The notes beneath the pieces were generated by a model. It searched no databases. It saw nothing but the letters and a program-made list of their open reading frames with translations, and had not been told where the DNA came from. DNA of 64,000 nucleotides from Bin87 sp963665395. Lineage in GTDB: Bacteria > Chloroflexota > Dehalococcoidia > Lucifugimonadales > UBA3495. Position numbers and translations under genes: made by a program. Location of the stretch: positions 1,674,001 to 1,738,000 of the forward strand of contig OY762251.1 of assembly GCA_963665395.2 (NCBI GenBank), read 5' to 3'. Shown piece after piece: positions 1 to 8,500 of this stretch (position 1 is the first letter of the stretch; each line of letters begins with the position of its first letter).

Positions 1-1
1 G

Positions 2-1105
2 CTGCTGGTCGGGTTGGCCGGTGGGTCAGCCCTGGGCTTGGCCTTCCTGTCGGTGTTCGCCGGCGCGGTGGTGGACCGGCTGCCGCGGCGCCTCATCATG
101 GCGGCGGTGCAGTTCATCGCGGCGGCGCTGGCCTTCCTGCTGATGTTGCTCCTGCTGACCGACGGCTTGAAAGTCTGGATGATTTTCGTCGTCATCATCG
201 GCGGGGGCGCGTTCCGCACCATCGAGCTGCCGGTGACCAACGCGCTGCTCATCGATACCGTGCCCCGGGAGCGGCTCACCAACGCCGTGGCGATGCTGGG
301 TTTCGGTCAAAATCTCACGCAGTTCGTGGGGCCTATCGTGGGCGGTTTTCTGTTCACGCCGCTGACTCCGGCCGGACTGTTCGGTTTCATCGGAGCGTTG
401 TACGTGGTGGGCGGCGTGATGGCCCTGATGGTGCGAACCCGCAACACCACCGTGGGCAACACCACGCCGCGACAAATCATCATCGGCGTCGCCGCCGGAT
501 TGCGCCACGTCTGGCAGCGCAAGGAGTTGTTCATGGCGCTGCTCATCGCCACCATGTACAACGTAACCGGCTTTCCCTTTTCCACGGCTTTGATGCCCAT
601 CTTCGCCAAAGAGACCCTGCAAGGCGGGGTGGAGGCTTTGGGGCTGCTCAACGGGGCGATGGGAGCCGGCGCGGTGCTGGGATCGCTGGCGGTGGCCGGC
701 CTGGGGAACCTGCGGCGGCAAGGGTGGTGGCTGGTGTGGGCGGTCAACGGCGGCTGGCACGGCTCGATGATCCTGTTCGCCGCGGCGATGCTGACCCTGC
801 CGGGGCTGCTCCCCTACGGCGCGGCGCTGGCGGTGGCCATGGCCATCAAGGTTATGACCGGTATCGGGCGCTCCGTCTCGCTGGTGCTGGTGATGACGGT
901 GCTGATGGGGAACTCGGATCCCGAGTTTCGCGGGCGCATGGGCGGGATGCGGGTGCTGGCGATACAGGCGCACTTTCCGGCCAGCGCGCTGAACGGCTGG
1001 ATGGTTACGCAAATCGGCGCGCCGCTGACGGCGCTGTACCTGGGGATCGCCGGCTCGGCGGCGGTGTTCCTGTGCCTGCTGTCGCGGCGGCTGCGGGAGG
1101 CGTGA
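2..1105 (+). CDS. MFS transporter, 5'-truncated by window edge
   Basis: Membrane exporter of the major facilitator superfamily, probably a drug or metabolite antiporter of the EntS-like group. The frame is open from the first base, so the true start lies outside the window. The earliest visible residues are the end of TM2, followed by the conserved loop 2-3 motif in the form GAVVDRLPRR. About ten hydrophobic segments follow, with a charged central loop near residues 135-155 (VRTRNTTVGN). The visible 367 residues plus one or two missing helices would fit a normal ~420-residue protein. The gene ends in TGA and nothing follows in the same operon. Substrate cannot be deduced from the sequence. 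Confidence 0.9.
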   Translation: MLVGLAGGSALGLAFLSVFAGAVVDRLPRRLIMAAVQFIAAALAFLLMLLLLTDGLKVWMIFVVIIGGGAFRTIELPVTNALLIDTVPRERLTNAVAMLGFGQNLTQFVGPIVGGFLFTPLTPAGLFGFIGALYVVGGVMALMVRTRNTTVGNTTPRQIIIGVAAGLRHVWQRKELFMALLIATMYNVTGFPFSTALMPIFAKETLQGGVEALGLLNGAMGAGAVLGSLAVAGLGNLRRQGWWLVWAVNGGWHGSMILFAAAMLTLPGLLPYGAALAVAMAIKVMTGIGRSVSLVLVMTVLMGNSDPEFRGRMGGMRVLAIQAHFPASALNGWMVTQIGAPLTALYLGIAGSAAVFLCLLSRRLREA

Positions 1106-1115
1106 GGCTATATTT

Positions 1116-1240
1116 GCATGGATTCACAGGATGGACGGGATGATTTTGGTTTGGGATTGGCGTTGCGGCGAGTTGGAGATTGTCTAAACTGTGATTCACG
1201 GGATTAGGTGATTTTCTTGATTGGGGAGTTGGTGGTCAAG
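1116..1240. repeat. degenerate GGATT-type repeat remnants
   Basis: Between the transporter and the next reading frame the sequence repeats versions of GATTCACAGGAT and GATTCACGGGATTAGG separated by about 65 bases. This resembles the better-preserved GGATTT/AATCC family seen at 4640-4760 and 12758-12800. I see no gene on the plus strand here. Confidence 0.35.
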
Positions 1241-1272
1241 GGTAAGCGTGCCAGTGCTGGCACGCCATATAA

Positions 1273-1482
1273 TTACGATGGGCAATTGGGCGGCAAAAGG
1301 AGCGCCAGGATCGAGGTTACGGCAATAGCGGTGCCGGTCACAATCGTTGCACCGGCTACGATGGCCGGGAACCAGTTGGCGTCCCACCAACTCCTTATGC
1401 GATGGTACTTCCTGTAACGATGCTGGAGACCGTCCCAGGTAATCTGGCTGTAATCGTTGAGGAACCCTGATGCTTTAGCCAT
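1273..1482 (-). CDS. small membrane protein, hypothetical
   Basis: A 69-residue protein with a charged, aromatic N-terminal half and one strongly hydrophobic segment near residues 38-63 (FPAIVAGATIVTGTAIAVTS), so it is probably a single-pass membrane protein. I do not recognise a family. The strong ribosome-binding site AAGGAG, which overlaps the stop codon of the HNH remnant, is better placed for an ATG about 13 bases upstream. That ATG opens a 7-codon frame (MPNAVNG) whose stop overlaps the start of this gene, which would fit coupled translation. The overlapping plus-strand frame lacks such signals. Confidence 0.45.
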   Translation of the reverse strand: MAKASGFLNDYSQITWDGLQHRYRKYHRIRSWWDANWFPAIVAGATIVTGTAIAVTSILALLLPPNCPS

Positions 1483-1508
1483 TGACGGCGTTAGGCATGA
1501 TTATCTCC

Positions 1509-1774
1509 TTACGTGGCGATGTTCATTTCACGGAGGCAGGCGGCTAGATATTCCTGGGAGCGGCTGCCGTTGACGCGATTGCAGTGAGCGCAGAGCAGTT
1601 GGAGGTTTTCGATGTGTCGGCGGCGCTGTGGGATTGAGGAATGATGTGGACAACCTCCAGGATGCCTAATGGAAACTCACTGCGACAGCCGTTGCAACGG
1701 TCCTCTTGCTGGCCGATTAGCACGGCAAGCCGGTTGAGACCTGTAGTACGAATTCGAGGCTGGTCGGTATGCAC
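1509..1774 (-). pseudogene. HNH endonuclease, frameshifted
   Basis: An McrA-like HNH nuclease broken by one base. The first part reads LIGQQEDRCNGCRSEFPLG then VVHIIPQSHS, which holds the first zinc or metal Cys pair and the His of the nuclease fold. The second half, IENLQLLCAHCNRVNGSRS through AACLREMNIAT, continues in another frame. Adding one C after GCCGCCGA near 1625 rejoins them as A-D-H-I-E-N-L. The first residues upstream of LAVLIG appear to come from the neighbouring leucine-rich-repeat fragment, so the 5' end is chimeric. Such small HNH proteins often sit beside DNA methyltransferases, but none is adjacent here. Confidence 0.75.
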
Positions 1775-2092
1775 CCGGTCAACTGGTTGTTTTCAAGGTG
1801 CAGGCTTAGCAAGTTGCTCATCTTTCCCAACTCTGGCGGTACTTCCCCGGTCAACTGGTTGTTGGCGAGGTCTAGCAGTTCCACGTTCTCACGCGTACCC
1901 ACTTTGTCATTGCGAGGAGCGTAGTCCGCCTCTGGCGGATGGCAATCTCGACGGGTGAGCGATGTTTGCTCCGGCGACGAGATTGCCACGCTGCGCTCGC
2001 AATGACAGTTTGCGGAAAGTGGGTACGCATGAGGTTCCACGTTATCCAAATTGCCCAACTCCGGCGGTATCTCCCCTGTCGCCCGGTGAAAC
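1717..2092 (-). pseudogene. leucine-rich-repeat protein fragment, interrupted by 146-bp element
   Basis: Two and a half leucine-rich repeats of the plant/bacterial type are visible: TGEIPPELGNLDN, then NNQLTGEVPPELGKMSN and ENNQLTGCIPTSLE. Between the first and second repeats lies a complete copy of the 146-bp palindromic element, duplicating the 10-base target GTTCCACGTT. Element plus duplication is 156 bp, so the frame stays open and the element is read as 52 extra residues. The upstream end joins directly to a dead transposase (MIVLTDTGFH followed by LRR sequence) and the downstream end merges with the HNH remnant. It is a fragment without a start codon of its own. Confidence 0.7.
1888..2033. 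repeat. 146-bp palindromic element, copy 1 (10-bp target duplication)
   Basis: Starts CTCACGCGTACCCAC and ends GTGGGTACGCATGAG, imperfect terminal inverted repeats. Internally it is also symmetric, with GTCATTGCGAGGAGCG near one end and CGCTCGCAATGAC near the other. It is flanked by GTTCCACGTT at 1878-1887 and 2034-2043. The element carries no gene of its own, so it would be a non-autonomous (MITE-like) unit. Confidence 0.9.
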
Positions 2093-2160
2093 CCGGTGTC
2101 GGTCAGGACAATCATCGCGCCGTCGTAGTTGGCCAGCAGGGGCAGGAACCGCTGATCGTG

Positions 2161-2179
2161 CGGACTGGTCAAAAATCGG
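2161..2179. repeat. micro-insertion type A (TTTTTGACCAGT) in dead transposase
   Basis: On the minus strand the transposase reads CCG, then ATTTTTGACCAGT, then CCG again before CACGATCAGCGG. Deleting one CCG plus the 13 bases restores the expected transposase frame. Related stretches occur at 2326-2340, 26201-26217 and 26299-26315. Confidence 0.6.
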
Positions 2180-2325
2180 GGCGGTGGCGCAATCCCAATC
2201 GACGACCAGCCCCAACTGGTTGAGCGTGATGCCGAGTTTGCCGCCCCGGATCCAGCGATGATTGGACTTGCCCTTTTTGCCCACCTGGTGGAGGTTCCGT
2301 CCCGAGCGCACCGGGTGGCCCAGTG

Positions 2326-2340
2326 ATTGGTCAAAGATCC
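2326..2340. repeat. micro-insertion type A (GATCTTTGACCAAT)
   Basis: A second copy of the short motif lies between the transposase segments VADSYGV and HPVRSGR, where it breaks the frame. The plus strand shows ATTGGTCAAAGATCC. Confidence 0.55.
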
Positions 2341-2473
2341 GACGCCGTAGCTGTCGGCCACGCCCAGGACGGTGGGCGGGGCCAGGAAGCGGCCGGTCCG
2401 GCAGGCTTGCCGCTCCAGCCGGCGGAAGAGGCGGCTGCGTTCGGGTCCGCCGCAGGCGGAGGGAACAGGTCGC

Positions 2474-2492
2474 CCCCTGTTCAAGCCAGGGG
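2474..2492. repeat. micro-palindrome type D (CCCC-TGTTCAAGCCA-GGGG)
   Basis: A 19-base stretch beginning CCCCTG and ending CAGGGG interrupts the dead transposase just downstream of its YSLPL region. A close relative at 25989-26007 interrupts the IS630-like remnant. Confidence 0.5.
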
Positions 2493-2539
2493 CAGGCTAT
2501 AGTCGTCTTTGAGCCAAGCATGGAAGCGGCGGCGGCTGA

Positions 2540-2558
2540 CCCCGTGTCAAGCACGGGG
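2540..2558. repeat. micro-palindrome type C (CCCCGTG-N-CACGGGG)
   Basis: A 19-base inverted repeat beside the 146-bp element. With similar units at 2836-2854 and 25826-25844 it forms a family of CCCCG(N)CGGGG palindromes lying within or at the edge of transposase remnants. Confidence 0.5.
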
Positions 2559-2562
2559 CAGG

Positions 2563-2708
2563 CTCATGCGTACCCACTTTCCGCAAACTGTCATTGCGAG
2601 CGCAGCGTGGCAATCTCGTCGCCGGAGCAAACATCGCTCACCCGTCGAGATTGCCATCCGCCAGAGGCGGACTACGCTCCTCGCAATGACAAAGTGGGTA
2701 CGCGTGAG
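2563..2708. repeat. 146-bp palindromic element, copy 2 (9-bp target duplication)
   Basis: Same length as copy 1 and almost the same sequence, in inverted orientation, starting CTCATGCGTACCCAC and ending GTGGGTACGCGTGAG. It sits inside the dead transposase between ...AIKNSLP and the FHAWLKDDY region. The duplicated flank CGGGGCAGG is seen at 2554-2562 and 2709-2717. With only nine bases duplicated the footprint is 155 bp, so here the host frame is shifted. Confidence 0.9.
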
Positions 2709-2835
2709 CGGGGCAGGCTGTTCTTGATGGCGTAGAGGACGCCGATGGTGACCAACTCGCTGATTGAGAGGACAGCCTGGGGATGCTGGGGAGCGTCGCT
2801 CAGGGCGTCGTCTATCTGGGAGTACAGTAACGTCA

Positions 2836-2854
2836 CCCCGTACTGGATACGGGG
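2836..2854. repeat. micro-palindrome type C (CCCCGTA-N-TACGGGG)
   Basis: A 19-base inverted repeat at the very 5' end of the dead transposase, between the 102-bp repeat and the LYSQIDD segment. Confidence 0.5.
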
Positions 2855-2867
2855 TCGGTGATAAAAT

Positions 2868-2969
2868 CGACGATGTTCGCGGGGTTCCTCCGCTGTGGAG
2901 AGTGTCAACTCACAGCATAGTGGAACCTCGTGGCATTTTCAAAATCCACTCAAACCAGCACCAAAGGTT
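2868..2969 (-). repeat. 102-bp repeat, copy A (uninterrupted)
   Basis: Read on the minus strand it runs from AACCTTTGGTGCTGG through CTGTGAGTTGAC and GCGGAGGAACCCCG to GAACATCGTCG. The same sequence, with about 10% differences, exists on the plus strand at 20824-20837 joined to 22006-22093, where the IS630 element splits it. Here it lies directly upstream of the dead transposase, so it may be the left end of that insertion sequence. Confidence 0.8.
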
Positions 2970-3036
2970 GGTATGGTGCATTTCATTTTCGCTGCCGACA
3001 CCTCTCGAAGCTGGTGGGGATGCCCGCCCCTTTGCC

Positions 3037-4485
3037 ATGCCGCCATCCCTGATCCTGCGTATTACGGATAGCGTTTCCGGACGAACTGCGGCGCTGCGGC
3101 TGGACTGCCCCGCCGACCGCGAGGCCCCGTTGGGTCGTTTGCTGGAACGCTACTTGAGAGACGCGCCCAACGACGACCACCTGATTCGGACCGGGGCGGT
3201 TACGATTGACGGTCTGCTGTCCTTGCGGAACTTGCAGGATCTGGTGTACCGCTCCGACGACTCCGGCCGGCTCACCAACATCTTCGCGGGCCTGAAGTTT
3301 CTCCAGGAGGGCCGGCCGGCCGGCCTCGCCCAGCCGGCGTTGATCCAGTCGGCGGTGGCCGGCGATGTTCCACTGGAATTGATCGATGTGGCGGTCGAAC
3401 GCACTGACGCCGGTTATGATCGCAACTGGACCGGCTTTCACCGGCGCCGTTGGAACCACGATCCGCATTTTTATGAAGACTTCGTCCGCAACGCCGTGGC
3501 TGCGGCCTACGGTCCGAAAGAAAGCGAACCGGTGTTGCGGGCGGATACCCCCGGCCGCCAACGCAAGTTGATCCGAGCCTTGGCGTTGCGCATCTGGAAC
3601 AGTGATTTCGAGAACTACTCGCGTTTCTGTGATGGCGGGTTGCGGTTCAAAACTGGCGATGAAACGGTGCGCAACATTGCCGCCGGCGCCGGCGGGATCT
3701 GCGCCGAGAAGGTGCCGGCTTTGAAGTTCCTCACCGACCACTACCAATTGGAGTCGGAATACCTGCTGGGCGGTCCCAATGCGCCCGGGCCGTTTCCCAC
3801 TGACCGCCTGCGCGAAATGCTTAACACCTTCGATTTCCGCTTCGCGCAGCGCCATATGCGTTACTGGCAACACGCCGCCCTGCTGTACTGGGTGGATGGC
3901 GAGCCTCTTTTGGTGGACGCTACCAACGGCAACATTCCTTTCCTTTTTCTCCGGGGGGAAGCGGCCCACCGGCTGTTGCGCCCGGATTTCCTGACCAACC
4001 ACGCGGCCGGAAACCGCCCCGGCGTGCCGGTGCGGATGGTGGCGGAAACGGAAGACTATTACTATCACCGGGTCGAACCGGACATTCCACAAAACCTGTT
4101 TTTCGCCTTGGAAGGTTGGTTGGACGACGCTGACCTAGTGCAGGTTTTCGAGAACGAACTTGGTCTCTACCTGTCGGAACGGCGCTACGTGATGCCGCTG
4201 CCCTACCGCAGCGAAGGAGAATTCCGGCGTTCCAAACAACGGTATGAGGAACTATGCCGAATCGCCGGTTTTCGGGTTGACGTGAGCGCGGACTGGGATC
4301 TGGACGGGCCGGTAGGCCGGGAACTCGGCGCCGACAACCCGGCGGCAGCGGCGCGCCTGCTGGCAGCGCGGGACAACCTGATCACTCGCTACGACTGGTG
4401 GGATGGTCCGGGCCACCGGTCCGGCCTGGCCGTAATCGCCCTGAAACCGCCCGCCGCGTCCTCAGGTGAAGGGCAATCGCCATGA
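3037..4485 (+). CDS. transglutaminase-like fold protein
   Basis: A 482-residue cytoplasmic protein with no signal peptide. The core carries the three signatures of a transglutaminase-type cysteine hydrolase: GGICAEKVPALKFLTDHY (candidate nucleophile Cys, near residue 225), RYWQHAALLYWVDG (His, near 280) and LLVDATNGNIPF (Asp, near 295). The N-terminal ~200 residues and the C-terminal ~150 have no domain I recognise. I chose ATG 3037 because the upstream frame runs through repeat sequence; no strong ribosome-binding site is visible. It may act as a peptidase, amidase or a non-catalytic scaffold. It is followed by the SecA-like gene on the same strand, though about 1 kb of small genes and repeats intervenes. 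Confidence 0.75.
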   Translation: MPPSLILRITDSVSGRTAALRLDCPADREAPLGRLLERYLRDAPNDDHLIRTGAVTIDGLLSLRNLQDLVYRSDDSGRLTNIFAGLKFLQEGRPAGLAQPALIQSAVAGDVPLELIDVAVERTDAGYDRNWTGFHRRRWNHDPHFYEDFVRNAVAAAYGPKESEPVLRADTPGRQRKLIRALALRIWNSDFENYSRFCDGGLRFKTGDETVRNIAAGAGGICAEKVPALKFLTDHYQLESEYLLGGPNAPGPFPTDRLREMLNTFDFRFAQRHMRYWQHAALLYWVDGEPLLVDATNGNIPFLFLRGEAAHRLLRPDFLTNHAAGNRPGVPVRMVAETEDYYYHRVEPDIPQNLFFALEGWLDDADLVQVFENELGLYLSERRYVMPLPYRSEGEFRRSKQRYEELCRIAGFRVDVSADWDLDGPVGRELGADNPAAAARLLAARDNLITRYDWWDGPGHRSGLAVIALKPPAASSGEGQSP

Positions 4486-4558
4486 GCGCAAGGCCAGCCA
4501 CTACCCCCATGTCTGCTGATGCGAGAGGCGCTGATCGTGGTATCGTACCGCCGTCGTG

Positions 4559-5244
4559 ATGGAAATCACTTTTGCGGACATCTACCAATTGTTGTTGCGA
4601 GTGCCGCCCGGCCCTCACGCGTACCCACTTTCCGGGGGCGGAATGTCAGAAGCAGGATTTCCAGGATTTGACGGATTATCAGGATTGAGATCATCCGACG
4701 GCAGCGTCGCACCCAATCCGGTACATCCTATAAATCCGGTAAATCCTGCTTCTGGCAAGCTACTAAAATGGCTCACGCGTGCCCAGTTTGTCATCGCGAG
4801 GAGCGAAGTCCGCCGCTGGCGGATGGCGATCTCGTTCCAAGAGCGCCGTTCGTTACCTCGACGAGATTGCCGCGCTGCGCTCGCAATGACAGTTTGGGGA
4901 AAGTGGGTACGCGTGAGCCGCCCGGCCAGTTCGCCGCCGGGGCGGCGATATTGATTGGCTTGGGATTGTGGACTACGGCAGCCCCCAGCGCTTGGTGGGC
5001 AACTCGTCAGCCGTGGCCCCCGGACAACCCGCCGAGGTGGGTCTATTTTATAATTCTCATGGCGCCGACTATACTGTTCTTTATTCGGGTGTGCGTATCG
5101 ACGCCATACGTCGTTTCAGCCGTCAAGTCTGACTTTGTCTTTGTTCCTCAAGAGGGCCAGAACGGCCGGAACCAGCAGCTTGAGCGCTTGATATGTGAGG
5201 ACAGTGGCAGTCGCTCCCCAGACGAGGATCACAAGGAAAAATAG
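4559..5244 (+). pseudogene. small membrane protein interrupted by 304-bp repeat insertion
   Basis: The frame opens as MEITFADIYQLLLRVPPG, is cut by the composite repeat, and resumes at 4918 as GQFAAGAAILIGLGLW followed by a second hydrophobic stretch (VYFIILMAPTILFFIRVC). Removing the insert and one copy of the duplicated CCGCCCGGCC gives a continuous ~120-residue protein with two membrane segments. Its 3' end overlaps the convergent gene at 5116-5475, so the true stop may come earlier. Family unknown. As it stands the insertion (314 bp including the duplication) changes frame and adds stops. Confidence 0.55.
4614..4917. repeat. composite 304-bp insertion containing a 146-bp element (10-bp target duplication)
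   Basis: The whole block is bounded by CTCACGCGTACCCAC and GTGGGTACGCGTGAG and flanked by the perfect duplication CCGCCCGGCC (4604-4613 and 4918-4927). A full 146-bp copy occupies 4772-4917. The left 158 bp are an element end joined to a second palindromic family (CAGAAGCAGGATTTCC near 4648, AAATCCTGCTTCTG near 4741). So one repeat family is nested in or recombined with another. Confidence 0.85.
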
Positions 5245-5475
5245 TATGATTCCCGCCGCTACTACCCCTTGGCTTCTTTCCGCGAGACCCCACCAAATGA
5301 CGAATACCGCTGCTGCGCCGATAATCCCGGACGCAGCGACCCCCAAGAACAGCCAATGTGTCCCATCGAAGCGAGGCTGGAGTTGGTTCGATGGGTCGGA
5401 CGCTTTTGGCGCCATTGTCTCCACATTCCGGGTCTCCCCATCGGTGTAATCGTTAAATTCGTTAGAAAAAGCCAT
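5116..5475 (-). CDS. two-pass small membrane protein, hypothetical
   Basis: A 119-residue protein with a polar N-terminus (residues 1-38) and two hydrophobic helices, HWLFLGVAASGIIGAAAVFV near 42-65 and GIILFFLVILVWGATATVL near 75-105, ending in a basic tail (RNKDKVRLDG). Translation probably starts at ATG 5475 (MAFSNEFND); the longer upstream frame has no supporting signal. It is transcribed divergently from the SecA-like gene only 28 bases away. I do not recognise the family. A role in the same envelope-related cluster is an inference from position only. Confidence 0.6.
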   Translation of the reverse strand: MAFSNEFNDYTDGETRNVETMAPKASDPSNQLQPRFDGTHWLFLGVAASGIIGAAAVFVIWWGLAERSQGVVAAGIILFFLVILVWGATATVLTYQALKLLVPAVLALLRNKDKVRLDG

Positions 5476-5502
5476 GGTGGGACGCTTCTGTGGCAATAGT
5501 AT

Positions 5503-8500
5503 ATGCCCGATACCCGCGGACGCGCGACACCAGCATATCAGCATAGGCCCCTTGGTATCATGTTGCTTGACGGCTCGTTTCAAAAGCAGCCGCTACCCAC
5601 GCCCCGGCTCCGCCGGCCCGTAATGCGACGCCCTCGCTCGCAGGAAGACCGGATCCTGCGACGCATCCGGTCGGCTCGGCGTGAGTGGAACGTCGCCAAC
5701 TGGTCAGACCGAGAACTGCGCGAGGCCGTCGGCGATCTGGACGAAGGGTCTTACTCCTCCCATCCCATACCCGAGGATACGCTGGTCCGCGTGTTCGCGG
5801 TGGTTGACGAGACCATCCGGCGCCGCCTGGGGTTGTGGAAAGTCTTCGACCTGCCCAATGCCGACTACGAGCCAAGCATCGCCGACGCCCGCCGCAAGCT
5901 GGCATCCACCGGGAGAGGTCGTTACCCAGGAAGTGATTTGCTCCTTCCGGCCGAGTTTTACCAAGCCGCCCGCCGCCGGCAAACCGGCGACGCTGGGGGA
6001 TTGCGCTTTCGCCCCACTGATCAGCAACTGCTGGCCGGCTTACACCTGTGCTGCGGCCGGGTCGTGGAAATGGCCGCCGGCGAGGGCAAAACCGTCGCTG
6101 CCGCCTTCCCGGCGGCGCTCTACGGTCTGTTGGGCCGCGCCGTCCACGTTGTCACCGCCAACGACTATCTGGCGGCCCGGGACTGTGAACTGCTGGCGCC
6201 GGTGTACCGGGCATTGGGGCTTACCGTCGGATCAGCGCTGGAACACATGGCCGGACCCGAGCGCCGCGAGTCCTACACCCATCGGATCATCTACGGTACG
6301 TTGCGCGAGTTCGCCTTCGACTACCTGCGGGACCGGATGGTTATGTCCCCGGACGAGCAAATCCAGGGGCCGCTGGACGTCGCCATCATCGACGAAGCGG
6401 ACCAGACGCTGCTGGATGAGGCGGTTACTCCCATGGTCATTGCCGGCGCGCCTGTTCTCAGCCGGCGTATGATAATTCGCGCCGACCGGGCGGTGCGGGA
6501 ACTCGCGGCGGAGCAAGCCAGGCTGGCGGAGGAATGCCGGCGCGAGCTGAAACAACGCATCGCAAGCGGTCAGGCCGACGACGCGTCGGCGATACTGTTG
6601 GCCCGGGCGATGCTGGCCCAACCCGACGCTGAAGAGATACTTCGCCTAGCGGCGGCCCATTCACGCCTCCGGCGCCGGGCGCGGTCCTTCATTGATACTG
6701 ACGGATCCGGCAAACCCCGACCGGAGGTTGAAGCAGGTTTGTATTGCGCGGTGGATGCCGAGAGAGGCAGCTTGAGCCTGTTGCCCGAGGGCGTAGCGTT
6801 CCTGGAGGCTCGTCTGGGTGATTTGTACTCGACGAACACCGACGACCTGAATCCAGGTTCGCGCCGAGCCGCGCAACGAGTCAATCTGGTTAACCAGGTG
6901 AATCAGCTGCTGCGGGCCCACCTGCTGCTGCGCCGCGGCGTCGAGTACGTGGTGGACGACGACCGGGTGGCGCTGGTGGACCGGGATACCGGCCGTCCCC
7001 GGCCCGACACCCACTACCAGGATGGGCTGCATCCGGCGGTGGAAGCCAAAGAAGGGGTGACAATTCACCCCGACCATCGAAATCTTGGGGAGATCAGTGT
7101 CCCGGGCTTCCTCCGCCGCTATCTTAGCCTGGCGGGCCTGACCGGCACCGCTGCGGCAGCGACCGACGAATTCCGCCGTCTGTACGGCTTGCAAGTGGCC
7201 GTGGTTGCCGAAACCCGCCACACGCTGCGCCGGGATCTGCCCACTCGCGTGTACGCTGAATCCGCAGACCAACTGGACGCGGTCGTGGACGAGGCGCGCC
7301 ACTGCCACCGCTCGGGGCGCCCGGTCCTGGTGGCGGCCAGGACGGTGGCCCAGTCGGAGGTCATCAGTGAACGGCTGATTGACGCCGGGATCGGGCACCG
7401 TCTGCTCAATGCCGTCACCAATCCGGAGGAAACGGACATCGTGCGTCAGGCGGGACAGCCGGGCGCGGTCACCGTGGCGACCAACATGGCCGGTCGCGGC
7501 ACCGATGTTGTTCTGCCCGACGGCCTGGACCAGAGCCTGCTTAAACGTTTCGTCTCCATGCTGGAACGGATCATCGCCGCCGACCCGGACCGCGCGGCGG
7601 TGGACGTTCGGGCCAATACCTCCGCCGAAGCCGACCTGCTGGCGCGGTCAGTTGCGGCGAACCCATTGCTGTCCATCCGGCGCGCCGGCGGCGACCGATT
7701 GACGATCCATTCCAGCCAGCCAAATCGGGCGCCGCCACCGGCCGTCGCGCTCGAATTCGGACTGGGCTTCCACCTGGTCAGCGCCGAGTTCAACGACTCG
7801 CCTCGGGTTGCGCTGCAACTACAGGGACGCAGCGGCCGGCAAGGCGCATTCGGCTCCACCCGGAGCTTGCTCGTGAGGTCGGACCGATGGCTGGCCGGCC
7901 TGGAGTACGGGAAGGCCACGGTGGATCCGGCCGGCCGCGTTTGCTGGGAAGGGCCGGAGCTGGAACGGCAGTTGCGGCGGCGGCGTGAGGAAACTCAGCA
8001 AGAGGAAGCCAACGCCCGGGCCTATTTGCTGGAATACGCCGCCGTGTTGGACAACCACGCCGATGCTTACTATAAAATCCGGGAGGAGACCCTCGTCGCC
8101 CGGCCTGACCGTTTGGTACGGTGGGCCGACGACGCGGCGGGGGCCGCCGCCGATGATCTCGCCCGCAAGCATTTTCCCGGTCTCGTCGGGGACGACTATG
8201 CCCGACGCTTCGATTCCCTGGCGGCAGAATTGCGAGCCAGGTACGACGTAGCTGCTGATCCGGCTCGGGGCCATCCTCTGGATGACCTGGGAAGCGCGTT
8301 GGCCGAATTATTGCAGCGACGGCTTGCGGAACGTCGGGAACAATTGGGCGCGGCCCGGTTCAGCGAGTTGGCCCGATTGCTCCTTTTGCAAGTCGGCGAT
8401 GAACTGTGGGAAAATCACCGGGACAACTTGAGGAACGCGGCGGCCGCGTCCCGGTTGGAAGCGCGGTCGCCGAAAACAGCCATCGCCGAGTACATAATCG

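Larger units (their letters stand above)
2093..2836 (-). pseudogene. DDE transposase remnant (IS4/IS5-like), multiply interrupted
   Basis: Recognisable pieces in order are a start region LYSQIDDALSD, then TIGVLYAIKN, FHAWLKDDY, RLERQACRTGRF, VADSYGV, HPVRSGRNLHQVGKKGK, SNHRWIRGGKLG, VDWDCATA, and QRFLPLLANYDG through MIVLTDTGFH, where it stops. They fall in different frames because short palindromes and one 146-bp element have been inserted. Removing about 16 bases near 2161-2179 restores CATAPHDQRFLPLL. Removing the stretch near 2326-2340 brings HPVRSGR close to frame. The C-terminal third is missing, replaced by the LRR fragment, so the gene is dead. Exact IS family is uncertain. Confidence 0.75.

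Noticed and set aside
26..1012. Long minus-strand frame opposite the MFS gene
   Set aside because: Its translation is a His/Arg/Gln-rich low-complexity protein typical of the antisense of a high-GC membrane protein gene; no family features.
1208..1417. Small plus-strand frame opposite the 1273-1482 gene
   Set aside because: No start signal and no membrane or domain feature; the minus-strand frame explains the region better.
2764..3036. N-terminal extension of the transglutaminase-like gene
   Set aside because: The extra 91 residues translate the 102-bp repeat and transposase antisense, so a start at 3037 is preferred.
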